A stretch of DNA of 64,000 bases from Tsukamurella paurometabola DSM 20162 (GCF_000092225.1 NC_014158.1:1550001-1614000); one strand, 5' to 3'. Counted from the first letter of the stretch, positions 34,654 to 46,153 are shown. A program made the numbers and translations. The notes: generated by a model not told the origin, from the sequence alone.

Positions 34654-35358
34654 TCATGCCTGGTGGGCGGTGGCGTGGAGATTCTCGTCGGTGACCGCGA
34701 GATCGCCGTCCAGTGCCCGGGTCACCGCATCGACGACGGCCTCCCGGACCTCGCCGACGGTGACGTCGCGCCCCAGCTCCGCGCTCAGCGTGGTGACGCC
34801 GGCATCGGGAATGCCGCACGGGATGATCGCGTCGAAGCCGCCGAGCGTGTTGTCGCAGTTGAGCGCGAATCCGTGCAGGGTCACCCCGCGTGCCACGCGA
34901 ATACCGATGGCGCCCACCTTGCGTTCGGGGCGCGCGCCGTCGGCGGGGAACCAGACGCCCGAGCGGCCCTCGATCCGGCCGGTGGTGAGGCCGAGGCCGC
35001 GGCACACCTCGATGAGTGCCTGCTCGATACGGCGCACGTAATCGACCACATCGACCGGCGAGGAGAGCTTGATGATCGGGTAGCCCACCAGTTGCCCGGG
35101 CCCGTGCCAGGTGATCTTGCCGCCGCGGTCCACGTCGATCACGGTGCTGCCGTCGGTGGGACGGTCCTGCGGTTCGGTGCGCCGGCCCGCGGTGAACGTA
35201 GGCGGGTGTTCCAGCAGGAGCAGGCGGTCGCTGATCTCGCCGTCGGCGCGCTGGTTCGCGAGATCGTGCTGGAGGTCGAACGCCTCCTGGTAGCCGATCG
35301 TGCCGAGGTCTTCGACCACGATGTCGGTGCTGGCGGCGCGGGCGGAGCGTGCGGGCAT
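34654..35358 (-). CDS. lipB: Lipoyl(octanoyl) transferase
   Basis: Moves octanoyl from ACP to lipoyl domains, the step before LipA. It has 234 residues. The conserved features are [32 protein letters not shown], the catalytic lysine in [10 protein letters not shown] and the catalytic cysteine in IIPCGI. The ATG at 35358 was picked over a much longer open frame that runs into the epimerase gene. It is 10 bases after the epimerase stop, and the E2 protein gene sucB is upstream in the same run, a natural substrate. Confidence 0.96.
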   Translation of the reverse strand: MPARSARAASTDIVVEDLGTIGYQEAFDLQHDLANQRADGEISDRLLLLEHPPTFTAGRRTEPQDRPTDGSTVIDVDRGGKITWHGPGQLVGYPIIKLSSPVDVVDYVRRIEQALIEVCRGLGLTTGRIEGRSGVWFPADGARPERKVGAIGIRVARGVTLHGFALNCDNTLGGFDAIIPCGIPDAGVTTLSAELGRDVTVGEVREAVVDAVTRALDGDLAVTDENLHATAHQA

Positions 35359-35368
35359 GGTCTCGACG

Positions 35369-36283
35369 CTACGCCCCGTCGGCCAGGGCCACGGCGAGTG
35401 CCGCGGGAAGCGCGGTATGCGCGAACCGGAATCCGGTGTCGTGCAGCACGCGGGGGACCGCACGCTGCGAGAAGAGCAGGCCCTCATCGGCGAACTCACC
35501 CGCCGTCGCGCGCAACGCGAAACGCGGAACGATCCAGCGGGCGGGCCGGCTGACCTCGCGGCCCAGCGCCTCACTGAACGCCTGCTGGCGGGACGGCGCG
35601 GGGCCGGTGATGTTGACCGGTCCGGTGATCGTGCCCGCGAGTGCACCGTCGAGCACGTGCAGGACGGCGCGCGTGGCATCCTCGCGCACGATCCACGAGA
35701 TCCATTGATGACCGCTGCCCAGCCGCCCGCCCAGTCCTAGACGGTAGATGCGCCGCAGAACCGCCAGCATGCCGCCCGCGTCGGAGAGCACCTGGCCGAA
35801 GCGCAGGTTCGCCACCGCGGCTCCCGCGGCGCGGGCCGGGACCGCAGCGGCTTCCCACTCGATGCACAGGTCGGCGAGGAATCCGGCCCCCGGCGGGGTG
35901 CCCCCGGGCGCGTCGACGCACTCGGTCTCGCCGGCGTCGCCGTAGATCCCGACACCGCTCGCCACGAGGTAGGCCGGAACGTGCGCGGCGACCACCGCCT
36001 CGGCGAGCGTGGCGGCGGGTTCGATGCGCGAATCACGCAGCTCCTGCTTCACCGCACCGGTCCATCGGCGGCCGGCGACCGGCGCGCCGCACAGATTGAT
36101 CACCGCATCGAAACCCGTGAGATCGGGCGCGGGGCCCGTGGGAGACCAGGCGAGCCCGCCGGGGCGGGGTGAGGATTCGGCCCGAACAAGCGGAACGACG
36201 GTATCGCCGCGCCGGGTCAGGGCACCCGACAGCGCGCTGCCGATGAGCCCCGACGACCCGGCGATGGCGATCCGTCGTTCCAT
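35369..36283 (-). CDS. TIGR01777-family NAD-dependent epimerase/dehydratase
   Basis: A 304-residue SDR protein. The Rossmann motif is [18 protein letters not shown]. Family signatures include [48 protein letters not shown] and [14 protein letters not shown]. The C-terminal DUF1731 region is [21 protein letters not shown]...P. In E. coli the homologue is YfcH. The reaction is not known. The ATG at 36283 fits the sucB stop at 36312; the gene lies between sucB and lipB in the leftward run, the same neighbourhood as Rv2216. Confidence 0.9.
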   Translation of the reverse strand: MERRIAIAGSSGLIGSALSGALTRRGDTVVPLVRAESSPRPGGLAWSPTGPAPDLTGFDAVINLCGAPVAGRRWTGAVKQELRDSRIEPAATLAEAVVAAHVPAYLVASGVGIYGDAGETECVDAPGGTPPGAGFLADLCIEWEAAAVPARAAGAAVANLRFGQVLSDAGGMLAVLRRIYRLGLGGRLGSGHQWISWIVREDATRAVLHVLDGALAGTITGPVNITGPAPSRQQAFSEALGREVSRPARWIVPRFALRATAGEFADEGLLFSQRAVPRVLHDTGFRFAHTALPAALAVALADGA

Positions 36284-36311
36284 GGTTCTCCCGCTCGGGC
36301 GGAGGTGGCGA

Positions 36312-38072
36312 CTAGAGGCCGAGGTCGGCCTCGAACGCACCCTCCTCGAGCCGGTGCTTGACGGTGGTCAAGAAGCGACCGGCGTCGGCACCGTCGATGA
36401 GCCGGTGATCGTAGGTGAGCGGCAGGAAGGCCATCGGGTGGATGCCGATGGACTCGGTACCGGAGGCGTCCGTCACCACGACCGGGCGCTTGACGATCGC
36501 GCCGGTACCCAGCATCGCCGCCTGCGGCGGGACCAGGATCGGGGTATCGAAGAGAGCGCCCTCACTGCCGATGTTGGTGATGGTGAAGGTGCCGCCGGAC
36601 AGCTCGTCGGGCTTGAGACCACTGTTGCGGGTGCGGCTGGCCAGGTCCGCGATCGCGCGGGCCAGACCTGCCAGCGACAGATCGTCGGCGTTCTTGATGA
36701 CCGGCGACAGCAGGCCCTGTGGCGTATCGACGGCGATGCCGAGGTTCACCACACCGTGGTAGGTGATCTCCTTGAAATCGTCGCTGATCGTCGCGTTCAC
36801 GTTCGGGTGCACCTTGAGCGCCTCGATGACGGCCTTCGCGATGAACGGCAGGTACGTGAGATTCACACCCTCCTTCGCCGCGAAACTCGCCTTCGCCTTG
36901 GCGCGCAGCGCCACGATCTTGCTGAAGTCCACCTCGAAGACCTGCGTGAGCTGCGCGGACTGCTGCAGCGAGTCGCGGGTCACCTTCGCGGTGATCTGAC
37001 GGATGCGGTTGGTCTTCTGGGTGGTGCCACGCAGCTCGGCCAGCTCGGGGCGCGCACCCTTCGGGGCGGACGGGGCGGGCGCCGACGCGGCCGGGGCGGT
37101 GGCAGGTGCGGCCGGAGCCTTGGACGCCTCGGCGGCGGCCAGCACGTCCTGCTTGCGGATGCGGCCACCGACACCGGTGCCCTTCACCGCGTTCAGGTCG
37201 ACGCCGTTCTCCGCGGCCAGTTTCCGCACCAGCGGGGTGACGTACGGGGTCGAGTCGGACGCCGCCGGAGCAGCGGACGCCGCCGGAGCGGCGGGTGCGG
37301 CGGGAGCAGCGGGTGCCGGAGCTGCCGCCGCGGGCGCAGCAGGAGCGGGCTCAGGGGCCGGAGCGGGCGTGGGAGCTGGAGCGGGCTCGGGAGCCGGAGC
37401 CGGCTCGGGGGCCGGAGCCGGCTCGGGGGCCGGGGCGGCAGGTGCGGCCGGAGCGCCGCTGCCCACGATGGCGAGCACGCCGCCGACGGCGATCACGTCG
37501 TCTTCGTTGGCCTTGATCTCCAGCAGCGTGCCGGCGACGGGCGAGGGGATCTCGGTATCGACCTTGTCGGTGGAGACCTCAAGGAGCGGCTCATCGACCG
37601 CCACCTCGTCGCCGATGCCCTTGAGCCACCGGGTGACGGTGCCTTCGGTGACCGACTCGCCCAACTCGGGCATCGTCACCTCGGTGCCGGACGCGGGCGC
37701 CGACGATGCGGCGGGGGCCGCAGGCTCGGCGGGGGCAGCCGGGGCCTCGGGAGCAGCCGGTGCCGAGGCCTCGGGGGCGGGCGCCGGAGCTTCGGCGGCG
37801 GGCGCCGGATCCGCGGCGGGAGCGGGGGCCTCGCCGGCCTCACCGATCTGCGCGAGATCGCCACCGACCTCGACGACATCGTCCTCCTGGGCCAGGATCT
37901 TCAGCAGAACGCCTGATGCCGGAGCGGGGATCTCGGTGTCGACCTTGTCGGTCGAGACCTCGAGCAGGGGCTCGTCGACGGTGACGGTGTCGCCCTCCTG
38001 CTTGAGCCACCGGGTGACGGTGCCCTCGGTGACGCTCTCGCCGAGTGCCGGCATCTGGACGGAGAAGGCCAT
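36312..38072 (-). CDS. sucB: Dihydrolipoamide acyltransferase E2 (2-oxoglutarate/pyruvate dehydrogenase)
   Basis: A 586-residue E2 subunit. Two N-terminal lipoyl domains each carry the lipoylated lysine in TDKVDTEIP, at about residues 44 and 165. They are joined by Ala/Pro/Glu-rich linkers, followed by a peripheral-subunit-binding domain ([32 protein letters not shown]) and a catalytic domain with the active-site DHR segment [12 protein letters not shown]. This matches mycobacterial DlaT, shared by pyruvate dehydrogenase and peroxynitrite reductase complexes. The repeated GC-rich linkers create long antisense open frames. The ATG at 38072 starts directly at the first lipoyl domain. Confidence 0.95.
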   Translation of the reverse strand: MAFSVQMPALGESVTEGTVTRWLKQEGDTVTVDEPLLEVSTDKVDTEIPAPASGVLLKILAQEDDVVEVGGDLAQIGEAGEAPAPAADPAPAAEAPAPAPEASAPAAPEAPAAPAEPAAPAASSAPASGTEVTMPELGESVTEGTVTRWLKGIGDEVAVDEPLLEVSTDKVDTEIPSPVAGTLLEIKANEDDVIAVGGVLAIVGSGAPAAPAAPAPEPAPAPEPAPAPEPAPAPTPAPAPEPAPAAPAAAAPAPAAPAAPAAPAASAAPAASDSTPYVTPLVRKLAAENGVDLNAVKGTGVGGRIRKQDVLAAAEASKAPAAPATAPAASAPAPSAPKGARPELAELRGTTQKTNRIRQITAKVTRDSLQQSAQLTQVFEVDFSKIVALRAKAKASFAAKEGVNLTYLPFIAKAVIEALKVHPNVNATISDDFKEITYHGVVNLGIAVDTPQGLLSPVIKNADDLSLAGLARAIADLASRTRNSGLKPDELSGGTFTITNIGSEGALFDTPILVPPQAAMLGTGAIVKRPVVVTDASGTESIGIHPMAFLPLTYDHRLIDGADAGRFLTTVKHRLEEGAFEADLGL

Positions 38073-38228
38073 GTCCTCTGACTCCTCGAAGTTGTTATCT
38101 GCTGTGATCCGAGCAACTGAACGTGGGCTTCGGCTGGTGGCCTCCGCCGACTCCAAACCCTACCCTCACCCGCAGGTTCTGCGCGGCGGTTGGGGGCCTA
38201 CTGGTCGGTAACCACCAGCCGTGCCCGG

Positions 38229-39746
38229 TCAACCGCGCTGTGCGATGTCGCGCAGCACGGCCAGCAGGGTACGAACCGGTACGCCCGTGCCACCCTTGCC
38301 GATGTACCCCCACGGCGCGCTCGTGTTGAACGCCGGGCCGGCCACATCGATGTGGGCCCACTGCACTCCGTCGGCGACGAACTCCTGGAGGTACACGCCC
38401 GCCGTGAGCATGCCTCCCCACCGGTGCGGGCTCACGTTCGCGAGATCCGCGACGCGGGAGTTGAGGTCGGCGCGCAATTCCTCGGGGAAGGGCATGGGCC
38501 AACCGTTCTCACCCACCGCCTGCGAGAGCGCGGCGACGCGATCGCGGAACTCCTCGGTGCCCATCACGCCGGGCGTGCGATTGCCGAGCGCCACCATCTG
38601 CGCGCCGGTCAGGGTCGCGGTGTCGATCAGGTAATCGGGGTCGTCCTCGCAGGCGCGGACCATCGCATCGGCCAGGATCAGCCGACCCTCGGCATCGGTG
38701 TTGATCACCTCGACGGTGGTTCCGCCGTACTGGGTGATCACATCTCCGGGTCGCTGGGCGGTGTCCGAGCGCATGTTCTCCGCCATCGGGACCGTCGCGG
38801 TCACGTCCACCGCGAGGTTGAGCTGCGCGGCCAGGATCACGGTGGCGATCACCGCAGCGGCGCCGCCCATATCGGAGGTCATGTTCTCCATGCCTGCGGC
38901 GGGCTTGATCGAGATGCCGCCGGTGTCGAAGGTGATCCCCTTGCCCACCAGGGCGACGTGCTTCGCGTCGTTCAGCCCGGAGGAGTGCTTGAGTCGCACC
39001 AGTCGCGGCGGGCGCGAACTTCCCTGTCCCACACCGACGATGCCGCCGTAGCCATGTGCGGCCAGGTACTCCTCGTCGAACACCTCGACCTGGAGACCGG
39101 CCTCGGCGCCGAGACGCTGCGCACGATCGGCGAACTCGCCGGGGGAGAGCACATTCGGCGGAGTGTTGACGAAATCGCGGGCCAGCGCCACCGCAGCGGC
39201 GGTACGCCGAGCCTGCTCGACGGTGCCGCGGGCCTCCTCGGTCAGCGCCTGCGAACCTTCGGCCACGAGCAGTGCCACCGCGCCCAGTGGCGCCTGTTTC
39301 GGCGCCGAAGAGTGACGGAACTCGGTGAACCGGTAGGCGCCGAGGTACGTGCCCTCCACGGTCGCAGCGAGATCGAGCGTCGACACAGTGGTCAGTGCCG
39401 AGCCGACTCCGTCGAGGGCGCGCCCCGCGACACCTGCGGCGCGGCGCACCGTCTCTGCGGGGACTCGGTCCTCGCCCGCGGGTGCGGCACCGAGACCCAC
39501 GCCGAGCACCGTCGCAGCGCCGAGACCGGCGCCGGCCGGCGCGGGCACGCGCACGGCCTCGCCCGGTGTGCCCTTCGCGCCCACGAGGGCGAGCGCCTCG
39601 GCGATCGGGCCGCGTGCGGCCTCCGGAACGCCGGCGTCCACGCTGATCCCCGCATCGCCGGAGAAGACGCCCACCACCAGAGCGTCGGCGACGGATGTCG
39701 CGTCGTGGGTGAGCGAGAACTCGGGACCGGTGAAGGGGGTGCTCAA
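38229..39746 (-). CDS. pepA: Leucyl aminopeptidase (M17)
   Basis: A 505-residue, two-metal cytosolic aminopeptidase. The C-terminal catalytic domain has [16 protein letters not shown] (metal Asp and Lys), [11 protein letters not shown] and the second metal motif [15 protein letters not shown]. The N-terminal macrodomain-like half is Ala-rich. A TTG start at 39746 is favoured: GAGAGGAA lies 8 bases upstream and the next codons (STPFTGPEF) fit. The longer frame to 39833 has no such site. It lies upstream of sucB on the same strand and is divergent from the AraC-type gene. Confidence 0.94.
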   Translation of the reverse strand: MSTPFTGPEFSLTHDATSVADALVVGVFSGDAGISVDAGVPEAARGPIAEALALVGAKGTPGEAVRVPAPAGAGLGAATVLGVGLGAAPAGEDRVPAETVRRAAGVAGRALDGVGSALTTVSTLDLAATVEGTYLGAYRFTEFRHSSAPKQAPLGAVALLVAEGSQALTEEARGTVEQARRTAAAVALARDFVNTPPNVLSPGEFADRAQRLGAEAGLQVEVFDEEYLAAHGYGGIVGVGQGSSRPPRLVRLKHSSGLNDAKHVALVGKGITFDTGGISIKPAAGMENMTSDMGGAAAVIATVILAAQLNLAVDVTATVPMAENMRSDTAQRPGDVITQYGGTTVEVINTDAEGRLILADAMVRACEDDPDYLIDTATLTGAQMVALGNRTPGVMGTEEFRDRVAALSQAVGENGWPMPFPEELRADLNSRVADLANVSPHRWGGMLTAGVYLQEFVADGVQWAHIDVAGPAFNTSAPWGYIGKGGTGVPVRTLLAVLRDIAQRG

Positions 39747-39790
39747 GGGGATTCCTCTCGTCGTGGCGGCAGGTGTGTTTGCCTGTAGGG

Positions 39791-40858
39791 ATGCTACGCC
39801 TGGGACAACAGGGCCCGCTGCCGCCCGGTGCACGGGACCACACGGCAGCCAGGCCCGCGCCCGTGGTCGCCTACCTCATCGAACGTCTAGGGCGCGAGGG
39901 ACATCCGGTACGGGCATGGGCCGACCGCGCGGGAATCGCGCGGATCGATCGGCTGTCCGGGCTGCGCCTGACCTTCCCCCAGACGGTGGCGTTCATCACC
40001 GAGGCGGTCCGTGCCGCGCCCGATCGTCCGCTCGGACTCCAGGTGGGTGCCCGGCCGTTACTCCAGTCTTTCGGGATGGTCGGCGTCGCGGTGCAGACCG
40101 CCGACGGTCTCGCCGCGGCAGTCGGGATCGGGCTGCGCCTGCACGAGGAGGCCGGCAGCCTGGTCGACTTCACCGTCGCCGAGGACGCCCGGACGGTCAG
40201 CGTCGGCGTGCTGCCCCGGTCCGATGTCGCCGAGATCCTGCCCTTCCTCTGCGAGGAGACGCTCCTCAGTTCCCTCACCCTGGTTCGATCTGCGCTGGCG
40301 GACGAAGATCTCGCGCCCATCGGCGTCGAGCTGGCGTACCCCGCGCCGTCGTACGCCGATGTCTATGACGATGTGTTCGGGTGCCCCGTGCGGTTCGACG
40401 CGCCCCGCACCGCAGTGACGATTCCCGGGCACCTGCTCGACCTCCCGCTGCCGGGCCGCCAGCCCGCCGTGCACGCGGCGGCGGTGGCCGCGTGCCGCGG
40501 GCTCATCGGAACGGATGACGCCGATGAGCTCGACCACGTCTGGGCGGTGGAACAGTTGCTTCGCGCCGATCTGGCGCGGGCCGCAACCATCGCGACAGTC
40601 GCCCGCCACTTGCGGACCACGGAGCGCACGCTGCGCCGGCGTCTGTCCGACGGCGGTGAGTCGTTCCGGTCGATCCACAACCGGGTCCGGCGTGAGCGTG
40701 CCGAATCCCTGCTGCGCAGCACCTCGATGCCGATCGGCGAGGTCGCAGCTGCGGTCGGTTTCGCCGATGCCCGGGACTTCCGGCGGGCGTTCCGGGCCTG
40801 GACCGGCCGGACCCCGGCCGACCTGCGCGGGAGCGGAGACGGCTCGGTGAGCGGATGA
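39791..40858 (+). CDS. AraC-family transcriptional regulator
   Basis: A 355-residue regulator. The N-terminal part (20-215) resembles the arabinose-binding-type domain of OruR/ArgR-like AraC proteins ([28 protein letters not shown]). The C-terminal part has two HTH motifs ([22 protein letters not shown] and [34 protein letters not shown]). The first in-frame ATG after the divergent pepA promoter that keeps the domain is 39791; GTG-like starts earlier are possible. It precedes the PLP enzyme and the lactone oxidase and probably controls them. Confidence 0.85.
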   Translation: MLRLGQQGPLPPGARDHTAARPAPVVAYLIERLGREGHPVRAWADRAGIARIDRLSGLRLTFPQTVAFITEAVRAAPDRPLGLQVGARPLLQSFGMVGVAVQTADGLAAAVGIGLRLHEEAGSLVDFTVAEDARTVSVGVLPRSDVAEILPFLCEETLLSSLTLVRSALADEDLAPIGVELAYPAPSYADVYDDVFGCPVRFDAPRTAVTIPGHLLDLPLPGRQPAVHAAAVAACRGLIGTDDADELDHVWAVEQLLRADLARAATIATVARHLRTTERTLRRRLSDGGESFRSIHNRVRRERAESLLRSTSMPIGEVAAAVGFADARDFRRAFRAWTGRTPADLRGSGDGSVSG

Positions 40859-40941
40859 GGTGCGCGGTGATTCCGGACACCGGAGGGGCAGGTGCGGTCA
40901 CGTCCGGTCATCGGGCTCGTCCGCACGTACGATCGGTGACC

Positions 40942-42258
40942 ATGACGGCGAACGGCACGGGGCAGACCACGACCGGTACTGGGCTGGTGGATCTGGGAGC
41001 ACCCCCGTCGACCGTGGACCGAACGTGGGAGACCGACCCGGCGGCGTACTGGGCAACGATCGACGCCGGAACCCAGGGGCTCGACGCCCCGGTCCTCGTC
41101 GCCGATCTCGACGCCCTGCGGCACAACGTGGCCGATATGCGCCGCCGAGCCGGAGGTACACCCATTCGCGTGGCCTCGAAGTCGCTGCGCTCACGCCCGG
41201 TTCTCGATGCACTGCTTCGAGTTCCCGGCTATGCGGGGGTGCTCGCCTACGATGTCGCCGAGGCGCACTGGCTCGCCGCCGATGGCACCGACCACGACGG
41301 TGCCGAGCGTCCCGGGTGCCCCGACGTTCTGGTGGGGTATCCCAGTGCCGACCTCGGAGCGATCGCGGCGCTCGCCGCCGACGAGCAGGCGGCGTCGCGC
41401 GTGACGCTCATGATCGATGATCCGGACCAGCTCGATCTGGTGGACGCCGCAGTGCCGCCGAGCCGTCGCCCCGAACTGCGGATCTGCATCGACATCGACG
41501 CGTCCTTCCGGGCCCCGGTCCTCGGCGCGGTGGGCGCGCTGCGCTCGCCGATCCGCACCCGCGCCGAGGCCTCGGCATTGGCGGTGACGATCGCTGGCCG
41601 CAAGGGATTCCGGCTCGTGGGAGCGATGACCTACGATGCTCAGATCGCCGGCGTCGGAGACCTCAGCATCCGCCGCCCCGGCGCCGGGGCGCTGCTACGG
41701 ACGATGCAGCGGGCCTCCTGGGACGAGCTCGTCGAGCGGCGCCTGGATATCCTCACCGACCTGCGCCGGATCGCCGAGCTCGAATTCGTCAACGGCGGCG
41801 GCACCGGCTCGCTCGAGCGTAATGCGAGCGATCCGAATATCAGTGACATCGCCGCCGGCAGCGGCCTCTACGGCCCGCACCTGTTCGACGGCTACTCCCA
41901 CTTCCGGCCCGCTCCGGCGATGGCCTTCGGCCTGGCCGTGGTGCGTCGGCCCCGGCCCGACACCGTGACCTGTCACGGCGGTGGCTGGATCGCCTCCGGC
42001 GCGGCCGGCGAGGACAGGCTGCCGGTGCCGGTGTGGCCCGCCGGCCTCACGCTGACCGCTCGTGAGGGCGCCGGGGAGGTGCAGACTCCGGTCACGGGAG
42101 ACCGCGCTCGCCGGATCTCGCTCGGTGACCGAGTGTGGTTCCGCCACACCAAGGCCGGGGAACCGGCCGAACACACAACGCATATCGCGGTGTTGTCCGA
42201 CGGTGCCGTGCTCGCACAGGTGCCCACCTATCGCGGCGAGGGAAGGTGCTTCCTGTGA
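40942..42258 (+). CDS. PLP-dependent amino acid deaminase/aldolase (D-threonine aldolase type)
   Basis: A 438-residue fold-type III PLP enzyme, like alanine racemase in its N-terminal barrel. The Schiff-base lysine is probably in TPIRVASKSLRS after VLVADLDALRHNVADM. Later segments EFVNGGGTGSLERNASDPNISDIAAGSGLYGPHLFD and the C-terminal beta domain (ISLGDRVWFRHTKAGEPAEH) match the proteins called amino acid deaminase/aldolase. The substrate may be a D-amino acid. The ATG at 40942 is preferred over GTG/ATG starts that would overlap the regulator gene. Its TGA overlaps the GTG of the next gene. Confidence 0.83.
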   Translation: MTANGTGQTTTGTGLVDLGAPPSTVDRTWETDPAAYWATIDAGTQGLDAPVLVADLDALRHNVADMRRRAGGTPIRVASKSLRSRPVLDALLRVPGYAGVLAYDVAEAHWLAADGTDHDGAERPGCPDVLVGYPSADLGAIAALAADEQAASRVTLMIDDPDQLDLVDAAVPPSRRPELRICIDIDASFRAPVLGAVGALRSPIRTRAEASALAVTIAGRKGFRLVGAMTYDAQIAGVGDLSIRRPGAGALLRTMQRASWDELVERRLDILTDLRRIAELEFVNGGGTGSLERNASDPNISDIAAGSGLYGPHLFDGYSHFRPAPAMAFGLAVVRRPRPDTVTCHGGGWIASGAAGEDRLPVPVWPAGLTLTAREGAGEVQTPVTGDRARRISLGDRVWFRHTKAGEPAEHTTHIAVLSDGAVLAQVPTYRGEGRCFL

Positions 42259-43592
42259 ACACATGGATTCCGGGGATCGACGAGCTGACCGGGAAGCCGG
42301 GGCAGTGGCGCAACTGGGGGCGCACGGTGACCGCGCGCCCCTCGTACGTCTCGCGCCCCGGCACCATCGAGAACGTGGTGAAGGCGATCGAGCGCGCCCG
42401 CGAACGCGGCGGCACCGTCAAACCGGTGGGCGCCGGGCACTCGTTCACCGCCGTCGCCGCTCCGCGTGATGTGGCCATCGCGCCCGATCACCAGGGCGGC
42501 CTGGAGACCGTCGACGTCGAGCGCAAGCGGGTGACGCTGCGTGCGGGTACCCGGCTCTTCGACGTGCCCGGCCTGCTCGAGCCCTACGCCCTCGCGATGC
42601 CGAACCTGGGCGATATCGACAGACAGACCATCGCCGGTGCCATTTCCACCGGAACCCACGGCACCGGACTGGGATTCGGCGGCATCGCCACCCAGGTCGT
42701 GGGCGCGACACTGGTCAGCGGCACCGGTGAGATCATCAGGATCGGTGAGGACGATCCGCGCCTGAAAGCCGTGGCGCTGGGCATCGGTGCACTCGGCGTT
42801 CTCGTCGAGGTCACGGTGCAGTGCGTGGACCGGTTCGTGCTGGAGGCGGTGGAGAGTAGCGCGCCGCTCGCGGAGACCACCGAGGGCTTCCTCGAGACCG
42901 TGCGGTCGGCCGACCATTTCGAGTTCTTCTGGTTCCCCGGCACCGACATCGCGGTGACCAAGACCACCACCCGGCGGCCCGGGGACTACAAGCGCAGGCC
43001 GCTCAATCCCGTGCGCCGCTTCGTGGACGACCAGCTGGTGGGCAACGGGGCCCTGCTCGGGATGTGCGAGCTCGGCCGCGCCCGGCCCGGGCTCACGCCC
43101 CGCCTGGTGAACATCGCCGCCGGGCTGATGGGCAACCGCACCGTGATCGACTACTCCGCCGACGTGTTCACCACAGAGCGGTCGGTGCGGTTCCGGGAAA
43201 CCGAGTGGGCCGTGCCGCTGGAGAACACGATGGATGCTTTCGCCGCACTGAAAGCCGAGATCGCGCAGCGGGATTGGAACATCACCTTCCCGATCGAAGT
43301 GCGGGCTGCCGCAGCCGACGACCTCCTGCTGTCCACGGCGAGCGGACGCGAATCCGGATACATCGCCGCGCACCGCTACGTGCGCGATCCGGAGGACGAC
43401 TACTTCGCCGAGGTCGAGCGCATCATGATCGACCACGGCGGCCGTCCGCACTGGGGCAAGATGCACACCCGCACCGCCGACTTCTTCCGCCGGGCCTACC
43501 CCCGATTCGGCGACTTCCTGGCGGTACGCGACGAGCTCGATCCCGACCGGGTGTTCGCCAACGATTATCTGGACGCCGTACTCGGCGAGTGA
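42255..43592 (+). CDS. D-arabinono-1,4-lactone oxidase-type FAD enzyme
   Basis: A 445-residue VAO-type flavoprotein. The FAD domain has RPGTIENVVKAIERARERGGTVKPVGAGHSFT; the histidine of GHSFT is the FAD-linking position in aldonolactone oxidases. IAGAISTGTHGTGLGFGGIATQV follows. The C-terminal ALO domain contains EFFWFPGTDIAVTKT and the final GGRPHWGKMH. It oxidises an aldonolactone or polyol; M. tuberculosis has an L-gulono-lactone relative. The GTG at 42255 overlaps the upstream stop as GTGA, so the two enzymes are coupled. Confidence 0.9.
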   Translation: MNTWIPGIDELTGKPGQWRNWGRTVTARPSYVSRPGTIENVVKAIERARERGGTVKPVGAGHSFTAVAAPRDVAIAPDHQGGLETVDVERKRVTLRAGTRLFDVPGLLEPYALAMPNLGDIDRQTIAGAISTGTHGTGLGFGGIATQVVGATLVSGTGEIIRIGEDDPRLKAVALGIGALGVLVEVTVQCVDRFVLEAVESSAPLAETTEGFLETVRSADHFEFFWFPGTDIAVTKTTTRRPGDYKRRPLNPVRRFVDDQLVGNGALLGMCELGRARPGLTPRLVNIAAGLMGNRTVIDYSADVFTTERSVRFRETEWAVPLENTMDAFAALKAEIAQRDWNITFPIEVRAAAADDLLLSTASGRESGYIAAHRYVRDPEDDYFAEVERIMIDHGGRPHWGKMHTRTADFFRRAYPRFGDFLAVRDELDPDRVFANDYLDAVLGE

Positions 43593-43647
43593 CCGCGGCC
43601 GAGCATCGCCGCGATGGCAGGTCGGGACGGCGTGGATCGAGAAGTCG

Positions 43648-43851
43648 ATGCCACCGGTGTTCACGGGCATGCTCGGCCGACTCGCGATCGTCACCTCAGT
43701 GCTGATCGGGCATCTGGTGGCCTCGTTCTGCGGTGAGGTGGACTTCTCGAAGGTCTCGGCGGCCTCGTGCTGGGTGGCCGGAGTCGCCGCGATCGTGATC
43801 TACCAGGGGATGCGACCGTTGGGCCGCTCCGGCACTGCGGCCCTGGACTAG
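43648..43851 (+). CDS. Hypothetical small membrane protein (67 residues)
   Basis: Two hydrophobic segments ([18 protein letters not shown] and [17 protein letters not shown]). Third codon positions in this frame are mostly G or C, as in the neighbouring real genes, which supports translation. The ATG is at 43648. It lies between the lactone oxidase and gcvT, on the same strand, with its stop 10 bases before the gcvT ATG. No family is recognised. Confidence 0.6.
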   Translation: MPPVFTGMLGRLAIVTSVLIGHLVASFCGEVDFSKVSAASCWVAGVAAIVIYQGMRPLGRSGTAALD

Positions 43852-43861
43852 AGTGCCGGGC

Positions 43862-44962
43862 ATGAGTGAGACGCTGATCGAGGGACCCCTGAACGCCGTG
43901 CATACCGAGCTGGGGGCGGCGTTCGCGCCGTTCGGCGGCTGGTCGATGCCCGTCAAGTACGCGGGCACCGTCGGCGAACACACCGCGGTCCGCGAGGCGG
44001 TGGGGATCTTCGATGTCAGTCACCTCGGCAAGGCCACCGTGGCCGGACCGGGCGCCAAGGATTTCGTCAACCGCGTACTGACCGCCGACCTCGACAAGAT
44101 CCGGCCGGGTAAGGCGCAGTACACCCTGTGCACCAACGAGACCGGTGGTGTGATCGACGATCTCATCGTGTACTACGTCTCCGACGACGAACTGTTCCTG
44201 GTGCCCAACGCGGCCAACACCGCCGCGGTCGTCGCGCACCTGCGCGAGCGTGCCCCCGAGGGCATCACCATCACCGATCAGCACCGCGACTACGCCGTGC
44301 TCGCGGTGCAGGGCCCGAAGTCGGCGGAGGTGCTGGCGGCCGTCGGGTTGCCCACCGACATGGAGTACATGGCCTACGAGGACGCCTCCCTGAACGGGAC
44401 CCCCGTGCGCGTATGCCGCACCGGTTACACCGGCGAGCACGGCTACGAGCTCATCCCCGCGTGGGGCGACGCCGAGACCGTGTTCCGGGCGCTGCTCCCC
44501 GAGATCACCGTCCGCGATGGCCAGCCCGCCGGTCTCGGTGCCCGCGACACCCTGCGCACCGAGATGGGTTATCCCCTGCACGGGCACGAGCTCACCGTCG
44601 ACATCACCCCCGTCCAGGCCCGCGCAGGCTGGGCCGTCGGGTGGAAGAAGCCCGAGTTCGTCGGCCGCGACGCCCTCCAGGCGGAGAAGGAAGCAGGTCC
44701 GGCTCGCAGGCTCTGGGGGCTCAAGGCCACCGGTAAGGGTGTGCTCCGCGCCGACCTCCCCGTGCTGGGAGCCGACGGTGCCCGGATCGGCAGCACCACG
44801 TCGGGCACGTTCAGTCCCACCCTGAAGACCGGAATCGCCTTGGCGCTCATCGATTCCGGCGCCGGTGTCGAGAAGGGCACCGTGGTGACCGTCGACGTGC
44901 GCGGCCGTGCGATCGAGTGCGAGGTCACGTTGCCTCCGTTCGTGGAGGCGAACACCAAGTAG
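43862..44962 (+). CDS. gcvT: Glycine cleavage system aminomethyltransferase (T protein)
   Basis: Transfers the methylene group from the lipoylated H protein to tetrahydrofolate. It has 366 residues with [31 protein letters not shown], the folate-binding [26 protein letters not shown] and [20 protein letters not shown]. The ATG at 43862 is preferred over GTG 43853, three codons upstream. No gcvP or gcvH is in the window and no glycine riboswitch was seen. lipA and lipB about 9-11 kb away make the lipoate its partner H protein needs. Confidence 0.95.
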   Translation: MSETLIEGPLNAVHTELGAAFAPFGGWSMPVKYAGTVGEHTAVREAVGIFDVSHLGKATVAGPGAKDFVNRVLTADLDKIRPGKAQYTLCTNETGGVIDDLIVYYVSDDELFLVPNAANTAAVVAHLRERAPEGITITDQHRDYAVLAVQGPKSAEVLAAVGLPTDMEYMAYEDASLNGTPVRVCRTGYTGEHGYELIPAWGDAETVFRALLPEITVRDGQPAGLGARDTLRTEMGYPLHGHELTVDITPVQARAGWAVGWKKPEFVGRDALQAEKEAGPARRLWGLKATGKGVLRADLPVLGADGARIGSTTSGTFSPTLKTGIALALIDSGAGVEKGTVVTVDVRGRAIECEVTLPPFVEANTK

Positions 44963-45049
44963 GCGTCGTTCCCGGCCCGGCAAATACTTGGACGTCCTAC
45001 CGACCGGTATCTCATTGGGTCCGGGCGCTCGGTCGTAGAATCATGTGCC

Positions 45050-46153
45050 ATGACAACTGGCACGGCCTTCGCCCTCACCCGCAACGACCACCCCCGCTCT
45101 GCGGCTGAGCGCTCCGAGATCCTGGCGAACCCGGGATTCGGCAGGTACTTCACCGACCACATGGTCTCGCTCCGGTGGAGTGAGGAGCACGGCTGGCACG
45201 ACGCGGAAGTACTGCCCTACGGCCCGATTCCGATGGAGCCGTCGGCGTCGGTACTGCACTACGCGCAGGAGATCTTCGAGGGCCTCAAGGCCTACCGCCA
45301 GCCCGACGGCTCCGTGGCCACGTTCCGGCCCGACGCCAATGCGGCGCGGTTCCAGCGCTCGGCCGAGCGACTTGCGATCCCGCCGCTCCCGGAGGAGCTG
45401 TTCATCGAGTCGCTGCGGCAGTTGGTGGCGGTCGACGGCGAGTGGGTTCCGGCCGCGGGAGGTGAGGAGTCGCTGTACTTCCGGCCCTTCATCTTCGCCG
45501 ACGAGGAGACCCTCGGCGTCAAGCCCTCGAACAGCTACCGCTTCTTGGTGATCGCTTCGCCCGCGGGTGCGTACTTCGCCGGCGGTGTGAAGCCGGTGTC
45601 GGTGTGGCTCTCGCGCGAGTACGTGCGGGCGGCGCCGGGTGGTACCGGATTCGCCAAGTGCGGCGGCAATTACGCGGCGTCGCTCGTCGCGCAGGCGCAG
45701 GCCGCGCACCAGGGGTGTGACCAGGTGGTGTGGCTCGACGCCATCGAGCACGAGGCGATCGAGGAGATGGGCGGGATGAACCTGTTCTTCGTCCTCGGCT
45801 CCGGTGCGGATGCGACGATCGTCACTCCCGAGCTGTCCGGCTCCCTGCTGCCCGGCGTGACCCGCAGCTCGCTGCTGCAACTGGCCCGTGACGCGGGATT
45901 CGAGACCGAGGAGCGTCGCATCACCGTCGACGAGCTCACGGCGGGCGCGGCCTCCGGTGAGATCACCGAGGTGTTCGCGTGCGGCACCGCCGCCGTGATC
46001 ACCCCGGTCGGGCGGGTCAAGGGCGCGACCGAGGACTTCCTGATCGGGGACGGCGAGCCCGGCGAGATCACCATGGCCCTCCGCGAGACCCTCACCGGCA
46101 TCCAGCGCGGCACCGTCGAGGACAGGCACGGCTGGATGTCGACGCTGAGCTGA
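45050..46153 (+). CDS. ilvE: Branched-chain amino acid aminotransferase
   Basis: A 367-residue fold-type IV PLP enzyme for the last step of leucine, isoleucine and valine synthesis. It has [28 protein letters not shown], the PLP lysine in [33 protein letters not shown] and [15 protein letters not shown]. The length is as in other Mycobacteriales. It lies 87 bases after gcvT on the same strand with its own leader, and converges with an MpaB-family gene. Confidence 0.96.
   Translation: MTTGTAFALTRNDHPRSAAERSEILANPGFGRYFTDHMVSLRWSEEHGWHDAEVLPYGPIPMEPSASVLHYAQEIFEGLKAYRQPDGSVATFRPDANAARFQRSAERLAIPPLPEELFIESLRQLVAVDGEWVPAAGGEESLYFRPFIFADEETLGVKPSNSYRFLVIASPAGAYFAGGVKPVSVWLSREYVRAAPGGTGFAKCGGNYAASLVAQAQAAHQGCDQVVWLDAIEHEAIEEMGGMNLFFVLGSGADATIVTPELSGSLLPGVTRSSLLQLARDAGFETEERRITVDELTAGAASGEITEVFACGTAAVITPVGRVKGATEDFLIGDGEPGEITMALRETLTGIQRGTVEDRHGWMSTLS

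Noticed and set aside
37250-37830. Tandem repeat array inside sucB
   Set aside because: The GC-rich repeats are the codons of the Ala/Pro/Glu linkers between lipoyl domains, normal for E2 proteins.
36009-37916. Long open frame of 635 codons on the plus strand across sucB
   Set aside because: It mirrors the Ala/Pro-rich linkers and the lipoyl domains of sucB on the other strand. It has low-complexity Gly/Arg-rich sequence and no family match.
44963-45049. Regulatory attenuator or T-box before ilvE
   Set aside because: The 87-base leader has no leucine/isoleucine/valine leader peptide or T-box element that I could find.
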